A stretch of 64,000 nucleotides of DNA from Musa acuminata AAA Group (taxonomy: Eukaryota; Streptophyta; Magnoliopsida; Zingiberales; Musaceae). Every line of letters starts with the position of its first letter. The stretch's first letter is position 1. The notes under the pieces were generated by a model. The model was not told the origin of the DNA and made no database searches. It saw only the letters and a list, made by a program, of their open reading frames with translations. Below are positions 45,886-57,560 of this stretch, piece by piece. The stretch covers positions 34,898,501 to 34,962,500 of the forward strand of contig NC_088344.1 in assembly GCF_036884655.1 (NCBI RefSeq). The letters run 5' to 3'. Made by a program: the position numbers and the translations under genes.

Positions 45886-47397
45886 CGCTCTTCCGGGGAT
45901 CGTTACAGTTGGGGGTTTTTGCGGGGGTTCAAAGGAGGCGCTTCGGATAAGGAGGTGTGTGGTCACCGAGAAGGTACGATTACCTACCCTCTTTATTTCT
46001 AAACCGAACCCACGGCCCGGCTTTTTTTACTTGATCTAAATGGACCCGCTTCTTGGCCGGGCCGGATTCAATTTTGACCTTAATTTTGACTTTTAATTAA
46101 ATTCAAATATAATTTAGATCTCCAAACACACGAAAAGCCACAGCTGAGGCTTACATAGAGTAAGATTTGGTGTGTCCGTCACCCAATCTATTCATGTAGA
46201 TTTATTTAGGTGATGCCTTCTTTAAAGTTGCGAAGTAATCGTCATAGGCTTTTAAGGAAAGGTCGTATGTCTTCACAAATACTTCTTATGCAATCATAAC
46301 GCTACTTTAATTAAAGGTTTAATTATCACTAGAATAAAATTAAAATTAATTTATAATAAATAATAAATAATTATTTAAGAAAATTGATTGAAGCAGTTTA
46401 ATATGATCACTATAAAGATGTTCACAAATGACTCATCACATCTGACACGATCGATCATACTTTTCTAAGCGCAAGTTTTGGATGTCTTCCATCTCAAACC
46501 TGTTTCTTCTTTGTCGCACGTCTTTGATCAAGTCATGCCAAAAGCTTCCCCCCACGTGGCTTTCACAGCACTACTCCTATATAATAACGTTTTATTATTA
46601 TTTCATATATTGATTTATATTCCGAACAACAACTGTTCATAATTATTTTCTTGTTGTCGTGTCGTGGATGATGGGTCGGATGGTAATTTAATGGATGGCT
46701 CGGTATGCCAGCGGCATTTACATGTGAAACATCAAGATGTAGTGATATGACGTGGGAACCTCGAGATGGTGATTTTGGATCAGTCACCTCGATGCGATGT
46801 GAAGCTTCAACCAAACATTTTTGTGACTTGAAAGGAAAATGCCATCCAAATATACGGATTTTGATTTGTAATCTCATGCTCGTATTATTACAATTTTGAA
46901 TCTGATTAATTATTTAAAAATATTTGAAATTATTCCTTTCTTTTTTCCGCAACAACGAAGTTGGTGGCATGATGAGTCATGAACTCTTCACGTATGCTCA
47001 TCATCATCATCAACATCATCATCGGATACGTGACAGCCAATGCGTACGCGATACGACGCTCGAGGGAAAAGATGCCAACCGCACCGACCGTGTTCTCTCT
47101 CTCTCTCGCTCTCTCTCACACGCACACGGGCCACATCACATGAAACAGCGTCCGAACCCAACCCGTTTTGTTTCGCCTCTTCCCCCCTTCTGCTGCCGCT
47201 GCTGCTGCTGCTGTCTCCGAACGTGTCCCTCGTCTCCGGTAGATCCCGGAGCATGCCCCTCATTTCGCAGCCTCCAACTCCCCGACACAAGCCCGGGACA
47301 GATCGCTATACGCCAGATCTGAATCGGCCAAAGAAACAAGGTAAGATTTGATCGAGGAGACATTGAGAGAAAGAGAGAGGAGGAGGAGGGAAAGAAG
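45886..47397. other. Divergent promoter region, PTAC10 and carboxylesterase
   Basis: GC-rich near PTAC10 (to about 46.0 kb), then AT-rich to 46.9 kb, then the leader side of the carboxylesterase with a (CT)n patch near 47094-47118 and CAT/CAA-rich sequence near 47000. ORFs here have no family resemblance. No clear TATA box was assigned for either gene. Confidence 0.5.
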
Positions 47398-50300
47398 ATG
47401 CCGAGCGTGGCGGTGAAGGTGTACAGTTTGTTCTTCAAGCTGTTGCTGAAGCACAAGCTGCAGCACCGGTCGCAGATGGAGGACGCGGAAAGCCCCTTCG
47501 GTGTCACCTCCCGCCCGGAGGAGTCCACCGCCCCGGCTAACCCTTCATTCGGTCCCGATGGAGTCGCTACCAAGGACATCCACATCGACCCCCTCACCGC
47601 CCTCTCCATCCGCATCTTCCTCCCGGACCCCTCACTCCACCGCGAGGGTGCCAGGCCCCGTTGGTCCCCCGATCTCGACCGCCGCAACAGCTACGGCGGT
47701 TCCCCCGCCACCCCTTCGCACGACCACGGCCGCCGCAGCAGCTACGACGGAGCCGGATCCGCGCACGAGAATGGTAATGGCGCCGATGCCGCCGCCGCAG
47801 GGAACTACAGAGGATATCTGCCGTCCGTCGTGGACGCGCGTCGTCGGACGGACAGATCGAAGAAGCTTCCGATCATCATCCAGTTTCACGGAGGCGGCTT
47901 CGTCGCCGGGAGCAATACGTCGGCCGCGAATGATTTCTTCTGCCGGCGGATGGCGAAGCTTTGCGATGCAATGGTGATTGCGGTCGGGTATAGGCTGGCG
48001 CCCGAGAGCCGGTATCCGGCTGCATTTGACGATGGGCTTAAAGTGCTGAATTGGTTGGGGAAGCAGGCAAAACTGGTGGAATGTAAAATATCGATGGGGA
48101 CTGCGAGGGGAGGAGGGATTGGAGAGGTGAGGAGGTCCCAGATCGTTGATACATTTGGGGCGTCCACTGTGGAGCCATGGCTGGCAGCTCACGGCGATCC
48201 TTCCAGGTAAATCTTCTTCTTAGGGTTTGTACTGGTACCAGTAAAATCTCTTTTCGTTAGCCATTTTGTGATGCTTACAAGATTAAACTATAGAATTACA
48301 TCTTAAAAAGATAACGCCTGAAATCAATTGGTTTGCTTGGATATGTGTTTATCTACCCAAGTAGAAAGATGCTCAAATGGAATGATGGCCAGGGTTCTGG
48401 CTTTACTAACACTTGGCTGCAAGATTAAGAGAACTTAGGGTATCACGGTAGAGTACAATTCAACAGTTAAAAATGGGTTCCATTTGTTGTCGTGATGAGA
48501 TTTGGCTGTGCCTACATCTGGATTACTTTGGTGGAGTTGCCTTTAGAGTCAATGTTGTGGCACGAAGCGGTAATGGGGCTTAGAACTTTTGAGAAAGCTG
48601 TTGGATGCACTGCTAGAAGTATGATAAATTCATTGATTTAGTAGTGATGTTCACTCCCTTTTGACTGATGTGTGTTTTGTATTAGCAGTGCTTGGTGCAT
48701 GAGAATATTATATGTCATAATAGTGGTTGATGTACGGATCAGCACTTATATGTTGTCGTGAAGTTCACATCCGTTGGCTTTAATACTGGAATTATGGCAT
48801 TGATTGCTGGAGCTGAGTGCGATAAGAAATAATGTTTATGAAGTTGAAATTATTGAACTTATGTCCAATAAAGTGTTAATTTAGCTAATAATTATTAGAT
48901 ATTAAGGAAATATGTGTTAACCATTAACAAGGATTAAGTTCAGGACTTGAGTTATAAATTGTGTGGAAATTGTAACTCGTGCCAGAGGTAGCAATCAAAT
49001 GAGCAAGGTGAAATTAAGAACTTGTAAATGAAAGTAGTAGGAACAGGTACAAAGTTATATATCATTGCGTAAGATCTTTTTGCAGATATGCTAGGAAACG
49101 GAAGATGCAAACAAGATTGTTTGGTAAAAGGTTTTTCACTCATCTGTTTCTGAAACGTGAGTTGCACAAGAACTGATTTAAAAGAAATATTTGCTTTCAT
49201 TAATTTTGAGAGGGGAGCACACGGTGGTTTTCTGTTTTGTTGCCAATTTTAACTTAGAAGGGAAAGTGACATGATTTAGTGAGTATTTAACTGTTAGACT
49301 GTCAACTGATTGGATGGGCATGATGGTTTCATATTTTTGCCACGAACATGCAACTTGTCGGCTACAGTTCTTCTTGGATGGGCATGATGACATTTTGAGA
49401 AAGATCAAAATTATTTTATGTTTCACATGAAGAAATAAATGGAGGAGAAATTGACCAATATGCAGAGTCATTTATCATTGTAAATATACGGCATTTACAT
49501 CTCACAGTATAAAGAGGATATAAGAAGTAAAGTATGTGAAGGAATATTGATGCTGCACTAAAGTCCAAAAAGATGTTTGGCTGAAGTTATTAACCGTACT
49601 CATAGCACCGAGTAAAATGTCAGATACCAGATTTTAGACAAGCAAAGGGTTCTTGTTGAGGGCAAGAATGTAAAAAAATCAGATTCTTTTAACATTTGCT
49701 CACTGCAATTTTGTGTTTCCTTTAGACATCTCGAGAGTAAAGTGATTTTTTTAGGTATACTGCTTGCATTCTGTATCATGTTATTCATTATTTTGATTCA
49801 CATGTCTATAGTTGAAATGAGCAGAGCTTCGAGGTAAATGCCTGACAAGTGTTTTCGTAATGGATCTTAAAAATGTGAATATTTGTCAATAGTCTTCTAT
49901 CGATGTAATTGATTGAGTTTGTGTTCTGTCATTCATTCATTCACTTATTTATTTTTGTAGCTTGCCACTTTTAAGGAATGTTAGAGCATTAGAGGAACTG
50001 TTTGGTATCAGTCCTGAGTCAATGTTTGGTCAATCATTCTTGGTAAAACTGACACATACTCTGTGCTATCAGTCCTGTTGTGTTGATATTGGATCCATAC
50101 TTGGTTACCTAAACAACATGTGATGCCAAAGAAAAGTGGCAAGTTGAAATAATCGAAAAAGATTAGAAAGCCTTTCGAGGGATGATGGAGATGACAGATT
50201 GAATTCTGCACAAAGCACTCATGCTCCTAATGATTAGAAAGAGATACCTTTTACCTTAGATATTTTCATATAATTATAGCTGAACTGCTTGACTTATACT

Positions 50301-52041
50301 TATTTGTTTTTTTCGGATGTTTGTGGTATTCCTTGAGCACCAAATTGGTGATATTATTTGATGTTGTGTAATCAATTCAAGTGAGAACCTAGGACAAGAA
50401 TAAGAATTTCAACTTTCAATCATGCTTTTCTCGTTGGAGGAGATGGTTGACATGTGAGAACCTTTTTGTAAAATAATCATGTTGATGAATTTGCATAGTT
50501 CTTGACCTAACTTCTTGCTAGAGCACGTGCAGCTTTAAATTGGTCTCTGATGAAGGTCTGGGTATAAATTGGTAGTAGGAGTGAGAATTTGACTTCTTAA
50601 AAGAAGTATGAGTAGGTGGGCCTTCAAGTTTGAACTTTTTGTAGACCGATAAGGGGCATTAGGTAATTTTTCTCATCTTCCCATGAAAATGCCAAGGTTT
50701 TTAGTATCAATTCCTGTTCCAATCTTCGGTCAATCGGAGAATGTCAGTTTCCTTGGTTTTGTAGTTGTGCTAATTATTGACCATTTACGTACAAGTTTTG
50801 CCTGTTTAGATTATCTATATTAGATTGTTGTTTTTTAAATTAAAATCAGTTCAGTAGGATAGATGGAATAATATAAATATTATTATTAACATCATCAGTT
50901 TCATTTGAAACACTATCAATCTGTAACTGATCCAGAAACCAGAAGAAATTTCGAGTTGGATCCGACTGATCCAGTTTTCGCCTTATAAAGTTGATTCTTC
51001 TTCGGTATGCCCATGGTTTTCCGGGCTGGTTTTGTCGGCCATTGCAATTGGCACTGGCACCTTGTTCATGTTCATGCTAGTGCTGTGCCCTTGTATGTGC
51101 AGTGAGTCACTTGACTATGGATGTGATTGACACGGCATGGTGGTGCACATGCAACCTGCATCCATGTGCTGTGGTTGCTGCTGTCACCATTTGTTTTGAA
51201 TTTGCTCTGGTAGCCATCCAATTGTTGCCATCTTAGGTTAGTAATTGAGTTCTGTTAAACAACTCTGGTCATCCCCGAATCCTTCACCTGCAGGTGGTGG
51301 GAACTTCATACGCCGCCCTATCTGCTTTTTAAGCCTGTGGGTGTTTAATTCTCCATTCTGTAGTCTAATTCTTCAGATATTTTAACACGTATCCAATATT
51401 TTGATCTGCCAGTATTGGCTCTAATAACAATAGCTGTTATGTTTGCAACTATAGCATTTGACTTAGTGGATCTTGTTTTCTGCTTGCTGCCATGTCGAAA
51501 CAGGTGTGTTCTACTCGGTGTAAGCTGCGGGGCTAATATTGCAGATTATGTTGCTCGAAAAGCAGTTGACGCTGGAAAACTGACAGAGCCAGTCAAGGTT
51601 GTCGCCCAAGTTCTGATGTATCCGTTCTTCGTTGGAAGCGTCCCCACTCATTCGGAAATAAAGCTAGCAAATTCCTACTTCTACGACAAATCTTTGTGTC
51701 TACTGGCTTGGAAGTTGTTCTTACCCGAGGACGAGTTCAGTCTAGACCATCCAGCTGCAAACCCGCTCGTGCCAGACAGGGGACCTCCATTGAGATGCAT
51801 GCCTCCGACGCTCACAGTGATTGCGGAGCATGACTGGATGAGGGACCGTGCAATCGCGTACTCCGAGGAGCTTCGCAAGGTAAACGTTGACGCACCAGTC
51901 CTGGAATACAAAGATGCAGTTCATGAGTTTGCCACACTCGACATGCTCCTCAAGACTCCTCAGGCACAGGCCTGTGCTGAAGACATTGCAATATGGGTGA
52001 AGAAGTATATATCGATCCGCGGACACGAGTTCTCGTATTAG
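47398..52041 (+). CDS. CXE16: Carboxylesterase, CXE16/CXE11-like (GID1/HSL alpha-beta hydrolase family)
   Basis: Serine esterase of the plant carboxylesterase family; the natural substrate of this clade is not established. Two exons, 47398-48206 and 51504-52041, are joined in phase 2 across a 3.3-kb intron and give 448 residues (Arabidopsis CXE16 about 446). The oxyanion motif HGGGF is at residues 164-168. The nucleophile motif GVSCG is at 275-279 (Ser277), Asp380 lies in EHDWMRD and His410 in AVHEF, completing the triad. The motif GVSCGANIA differs from the GDSAGGN of most family members, but this is typical of the CXE11/16 clade. Residues 80-150 form a low-complexity insert with two RR(N/S)SY repeats. 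There is no signal peptide; the basic N-terminus with a hydrophobic patch (YSLFFKLLL) could associate with membranes. Confidence 0.92.
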
Positions 52042-52577
52042 ATGTCAAAGCTTTTGGTGTGTTAGATATCGGGTTTGGGGGGGGAGAAGAGCATAGTTGT
52101 CACTGAGGCTGCACCTACAGTCGCATCAGGTTTGATGTGTTGAATTCTTTCATGTTCTTCATTCTTGTCTGGGTGGGTGTAATATGTCAAGAACAGGCTC
52201 AGTTAAATATAATGCTGTTCCCTCTTGTTTCTCTCTCATTCGCTTCTTGTCCTTCACGTGTTTTGTGGAACACTACCAATCATCGAATGGGTGGCATCAG
52301 CTGGCTCTGAGGATTGAGATAATTTGGACAGCTTATTTGTTTATTCATTCTATCAGCATGCGAGTTCGTCACTCTATTATTGTCTGTCTATGTTTGTTCT
52401 CCTTGAACGGGAGATTAATGTATGCTTCAATACCAAGAGTGCACGCCATTCCAATCGTCTTCCCCAGGTCAGTGATGACGCAGGGAGATCCCCATCAACG
52501 CAGTCAAACGAGGGAATCGTAGATGGAAGAACAAAACCGGATGGCATCTCCGACACCCTCACATGTTAAACAATGGC

Positions 52578-52608
<31 letters not shown>

Positions 52609-53237
52609 CCTATCGCGTCTGGAGATGAGATTGGATGAGGAAGAAGATGCATGAGTCAAGACTTGGGTTTGACTGCTCGATCCATTTAAATTGGATGATT
52701 CTTATAAGGATTTATAGATGACCAAGCTTTTAGAGGATGAGGCGAAAGAAAGGCTGGACATCATGTGGAACTCTAGTCCAAAACTCCATGAATGCCCTTC
52801 CTCCATGCGGTCGCTGTCCCTGTTGACGAAGAGGCTGGTGGAGATGTGGGTGCCGTCGTCGGCCCAGCCGCCCAAGAAGCAACCAGAAGGCTGCAGCCCC
52901 ACTCTCTCTCTCTCTCTCTCTCTCTTATTATTATTATTATTTGTAGCTTAAGATAATATCAAGACGGGAGTGGGTTCCACAGCACCGACCAATCAACGAA
53001 CGTTCAGTAGTTCTGGGAGGCGACGAGCAGCTGCTATTATCATCTTCGGAGATTTTATTTTAATGTTATTTAATCACCAAATATCGAAGATTTAAATATA
53101 TTAAATCAAATATAATCTTTATTCACTTATTTTTCTTATAGTGATAATATCTCTCTCCTGATTTCAATATCTTAAAGAGTCTATTAAGTCCTCCATATTT
53201 TAATTTTTAATTTTTTAATATTTAAATTAATAATGAT

Positions 53238-53269
<32 letters not shown>

Positions 53270-53461
53270 GTGGGGCTGCCTTATCCCACTGCGGTGAGGT
53301 TGTCCCCTTTCTCTCATTGTACTTGAAGGTTCTGCTATATGATCAACGCATAAGATGGCAGCTCAGAGGATCCTAATCTCATCTGCCCCATTTCTTCCCC
53401 CACTAGTCCCCTCTCCTCCTCCTCCTCCTCCTCATCGTCGTCGTCTTCCGAGATTGAAGCC
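52042..53461. other. 3' flank of the esterase gene and promoter of the RING gene
   Basis: The esterase 3' end runs to roughly 52.2 kb. The rest holds microsatellites: (CT)n at 52578-52606, (CT)n(TTA)n near 52907-52941, (GA)n at 53238-53270 and (CTC)n near 53413-53433. The last lies in the RING gene leader. Short ORFs here look non-coding. The upstream ORF of the RING gene starts at 53355. Confidence 0.5.
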
Positions 53462-53757
53462 ATGCTTCAGAGCCAGCTTACAAGGCCACCATCATTCAGA
53501 GGTTCCCTTAAAAACCTCGAAGCTGACATCAACCACGCCAACACCCTGTAATCTCCCTCCCTCTCATATCTTGTATATTTGTGTATGTTGTTTCTGTCCA
53601 CATAGTGTTGGTGATCCATGCGGTGGTGGATGCTTCTATTTATGGTCTGAATTCTGTGATTTCGTCATCGGATGACATGGTCTTCATGTCCTGGTGCTTT
53701 GGATCACAGGGCAGATGCTATTCGGAGAACCTACGGTGGTGCCTGTCTTCAGATGAG
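53355..53757 (+). promoter_or_regulatory. Upstream ORF overlapping the RING gene start
   Basis: ATG 53355 in a strong context (AAGATGGCA) opens a frame that is out of phase with, and runs past, the main ATG at 53462. If the first intron is removed it stays open for 79 codons and ends in TGA within exon 2. Ribosomes starting here could not reach the main start by termination and reinitiation nearby. It depends on the transcript including 53355. Confidence 0.45.
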
Positions 53758-54709
53758 GGTGTCTTGTAGCCCGTTGGCCCCCGTCTTTCTCTTCCTGATG
53801 CAGTGGTTGGACTGCACTTGCTCTTATAGCCTGCTTCGTTATTTAGGGCTTTTCCAGATACTTGTCCACAAGGTACTCTTTGAACCGTTTCAGGTGTCGA
53901 TCATCGAAGAAGGAATGCAATGCTTTGGTAGCTGTAAGACTGACAACTTACTTGCTGCATTATGCAGGTTTATGTTGATGGTATGAGAACTATATCCACC
54001 TTTGAAAGACGGGCTAGCATTAGAGAGTTCTATGGTGCATAATCTGAACTTTATATTCTTTTGTGTGTGTTCCAAGGGTCTTAAATTGCCTAAGTTTGAT
54101 ATATATGTTTATTATCCTCACACAGTTATTGCCATTAAACAAAATTTGCAGCTATCATATATCCTTCTCTTCAACAACTCGAGAGCAACTTGGCGGAAAG
54201 AGAACAATCTAACGAGAAAGGCCGAGCTAAAGAGATGGTTGGCAGGAAAAGGATGGAAGAGTGGAAGAAGCTCGCTGATAGGGATTTGGACAGGGACGAC
54301 GAGTGTGGAATTTGTCTGGAAGTTTGCACCAAAATGGTCCTGCCAAGCTGCAACCATGCTTTGTGCATAAAATGCTATCGCGACTGGTGATTGCTTCCCC
54401 CTGTGTCATGTTGTTATGTTGTCGTTCACTTTCAAATTCCATTTGGCAGTACATCTTGTTTTCCTTTTTACTGAATTTGACATTTTTTTTACTTTCAGGA
54501 ATGTGAGATCTCAGTCTTGCCCCTTCTGTAGGGGAAGCCTCAAAAGAGTTCAATCAAGAGACCTATGGGTTCTTACAAATAGGGACGATGTCATTGACAC
54601 TGTGGCTTTAGAGATGGACAATGTAAGGCGTTTCTATCGCTATATAGATAGTTTGCCGCTGATCATTCCCGACACCCTTTTCTTTGTCTATTATGACTAT
54701 GTAGTATAA
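53462..54709 (+). CDS. AIRP2: RING-HC E3 ubiquitin ligase, AIRP2-like
   Basis: E3 ubiquitin ligase of the AIRP2 family; the Arabidopsis founder is a positive regulator of ABA and drought responses. Five exons: 53462-53547, 53710-53872, 53968-54034, 54152-54386, 54499-54709, giving 253 residues with all phases matching. The N-terminus has the family block FRGSLKNLEADINHANTL. The second exon has VFLFLMQWLDC, and the third YVDGMRTISTFERRASIREFY. The RING-HC domain (about 163-203) reads CGICLEV...VLPSCNHALCIKCYRDW...CPFCRG, giving a complete C3HC4 zinc ligand set. The C-terminus continues as SLKRVQSRDLWV. A uORF with a stronger ATG context overlaps the start. Confidence 0.9.
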
Positions 54710-57152
54710 TCAGGAGACTTGAGGAGAATGGTGTAAGATTGTTTGAAAGCCGACCATCCCTGGTGGAATGGGTCTGGTAAGAGAAAGTTCTTCCAATCTC
54801 ACACTTACTCAAATTGTGCAGTAGATGACCATTGTAACTCTCCTCAGAATAATTGCATATGAAATTTGTTCTTCTGAAACCTGATGTACATGTGTATTGC
54901 CAGGGTTGGCAGGAAACTTGTGAGAGAAAATGTAAAAAAAAAAAAAAGAGAGAGGGAAGCTCACTATCTGCTAATTAACTTTGTGATCATGTCATTGTGC
55001 CTTAAAGTTAGCTGAACACCTTGTTTTTTCTTTGATTTCGGTTAAGTTATGCTTGATACTTATGATTATGTTTGATGATAAATGTTGAGAATGCGATAAA
55101 CTGAATTTAGATTTCTCTGTAACTTTCTTTTGTATATATAAACCTTATTCACCAGCCGCTAGGCCTAGTTATATGTTTCAACAGAGATTGTTTTTGTCGG
55201 TATAACTTGTCGAGTTATAGTGTTTTGTATGACGTGTTAATATTTACTTTGAACTTGGGCAACATAAGTTTATATTTGTTGTTCAGGGTTCATATGTCTC
55301 TGTTACTTATGCAGCCTTAGGTCAAGGTGTCAAACTAAGAATATGAAGGTACATTTAAGTGTTCAATTGTAGGCCAAAACTAACTGAGAATAAGAATTAC
55401 AATACCTGAAGCAATTTATAGGTAGAACAATTGGAAGATGTCAAATTTGAATGCCTGGATGTTGTTTGCAATATCATGAAGCTAGTTTGTTGATGTGAAC
55501 TCTTAGCTGCTACCCGGTGACTTGAATAACTTACAAGAATTTGGAAGATGCCTCTGAAGTTGTTATTTGTCGAGGCCTTTGAAATAAAAAAGGAGTTACA
55601 TGAGCATACACTGAATCAGGTGGTTATCCAACCCAGGAGGACTTGATGATAAATTATTGATTATTCTGATCAAAATCTTGCTGATGATTGTTCTCTGGTA
55701 ACAATTCATATCTAACTCATAAGAATCATTATGCACATGTGTTTGGTTCTAGTAACAATGTATTTATTTGTTCATGTAATTGGCAATGCGAAGATAGTAG
55801 AAGTTTACAGTATTTAGCTCCCGAACCACGATAAGCATTTTCATGGATTGGTGCAAAAAACCGGTGGAATGAAGTTATTTTGATAAATCATCATCAGAAA
55901 TATGGGCATAATTTTTCTGCAAGTGAGGTTACACTTGTGCTGCTTTTTTAGCCATTTCTCTCATGCTTTCTGTAAAAATGTTGCCTGTGAACATCAAAAG
56001 AACATGGCAAGGCATGAGTTGCTATCTTCTATCATAGACTTACAATTGCTCTGATATATGAGAATTACATATGTAACCTCTGTTGTCAATCAATAGTTAG
56101 AGCTGGCCCTGTGAATCAGTTCTTGCATTGTTTAATCATTTCTTTGTGTTATTCCTTTGTCTCTTGTTCATGGACAAAACTGTATACAGCATATAGAGAG
56201 TTTACAGTAGACTTGACAGTCTCAGTTTGATTGGCTTTTATGGCTGTTTCAGGTTTGTAAACACAGGTTATGTGCAGTCGTCATGTAGACGTAAAATTGT
56301 CTAGAAACAGACCATCCAAACAGGCATTGTTTTATCATTTCTCTTCTTTATGAAAAGACAATAGGTAAAAGATTTTGGACAGACATGAGGTGCAATTCAT
56401 TATTTGTTGCTGGATGAACCTGTTTTCGGCGACTCTGTTTCTTTGGTGTGTGAAAAATTAAATGGATTGAGCTTAGTAATTTGGTTTTGATAGACCAAAA
56501 CCATTTATCAATCACAAAAGTCGCAAGTGATGACTAGAAAGTATGGCTTGGTTGACCCACTCCTCTTTTCTGCATGGTTCCTCCTGCTTGTGTTCTTAGT
56601 TCATTGTGGCAGGAAGATGGCAGTAATGAAATCAGTTGCAGTATATGGATGTGTGAGGCTGTGAACATTCGTTTCTTCTTGAATGCTTTTGCACCTTAAT
56701 ACTTGCATAGGAAAACTGTATTAGAGATTAATACTTCAGTCAATTAGGTTTATAAGGAACATATAAATTTCAATTAGGTTTATAAGGACGAGAATTAAAA
56801 TATAAATTTTAATTTGTCAAAAATTAAATTGATTAGTCTGAATTATCTGTTCCATTCATTGAGTTATGACGTGCGTGAATATTTCAGTTCGGATCCGGTG
56901 AACTTTTCGGACCTCTGATACGCATTCGTCGATCCGACAGGCCCATTGCGGATCACGCCAGTATAAATCCGCCACGTCGCTCTCTAATTGACCAAAACTA
57001 TTTTCTTCGAACATTCGGACCTACCCGGGAATCGACGTTTCTTGTGACGGGCCCCACCGCAGGCTCACACGCGTGATTGTCTGCGGGTAGGGAATGCGAG
57101 AAGCGACCTAAAATGGGGCGTGTCAAGTTCTCAAAGATGGAGCGGAATGGGC
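54710..57152. other. Intergenic DNA
   Basis: AT-rich sequence with no coding frame of note. A 13-base A-run at about 54935 is followed by a short AG tract. A near-direct repeat of CAATTAGGTTTATAAGGA occurs twice near 56740-56790. The promoter of the MA3-domain gene occupies the right end. Confidence 0.5.
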
Positions 57153-57158
57153 CACGTG
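57153..57158. promoter_or_regulatory. G-box (CACGTG) upstream of the MA3-domain gene
   Basis: A GCCACGTGTT context, 76 bases upstream of the TATA box, is the usual position and sequence for a bZIP/bHLH-bound G-box. A second ACGT core (ATGACGTGTAC) is at about 57201. Assigned by motif. Confidence 0.45.
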
Positions 57159-57233
57159 TTAACAGGATAGGGATCCGCTCGACCCGACCCCTCTCTCTCA
57201 TGACGTGTACACCGAACCGAGAGCGTCTCTCCG

Positions 57234-57240
57234 TATATAA
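57234..57240 (+). promoter_or_regulatory. TATA box of the MA3-domain gene
   Basis: TATATAA within CCGTATATAAACAG is followed by a pyrimidine-rich start region. It implies transcription from about 57265 and a leader of roughly 265 bases. Confidence 0.65.
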
Positions 57241-57485
57241 ACAGCGCAACTGTTGCTCAATCCCCTCTCCCCCCTTCAACCCCCTTCTCCGAAACGCCGA
57301 ATCGAATTCGCCGGATCGATCGAAGACCTCCCTCGAGATCCAATTCTTCTTAGGGCTTCCGATCTTCTTCGCCCCCTCGCCCCTCTTGGCTCGAGATCCC
57401 CGAGCCAAAAGCCGATCGAGGTTCTCTTTCGATCTCGTTACGTTCTGCAGGCAATTTTCTGGTTTCTTGGACGAGTTTTGCTGAG

Positions 57486-57560
57486 ATGCGTTTGATTCGT
57501 AGGTTGGTGGCGCGATTGGGGGAGAGGAGATGGCGTCGCCGAAGAAGGAGGGGTTCTTGA
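57486..57560 (+). promoter_or_regulatory. Arginine-rich uORF overlapping the MA3-domain start
   Basis: ATG 57486 opens a 24-codon frame ending in TGA at 57560, beyond the main ATG at 57530 and out of phase with it. Nearly half the encoded residues are Arg, with six in a row near the end. An alternative is that an intron acceptor (CGTAG near 57502) removes this ATG from the mature leader. Confidence 0.45.

Noticed and set aside
47632..48192. 186-codon minus-strand ORF over the esterase exon
   Set aside because: Opposite strand of a fully conserved catalytic exon; no independent evidence.
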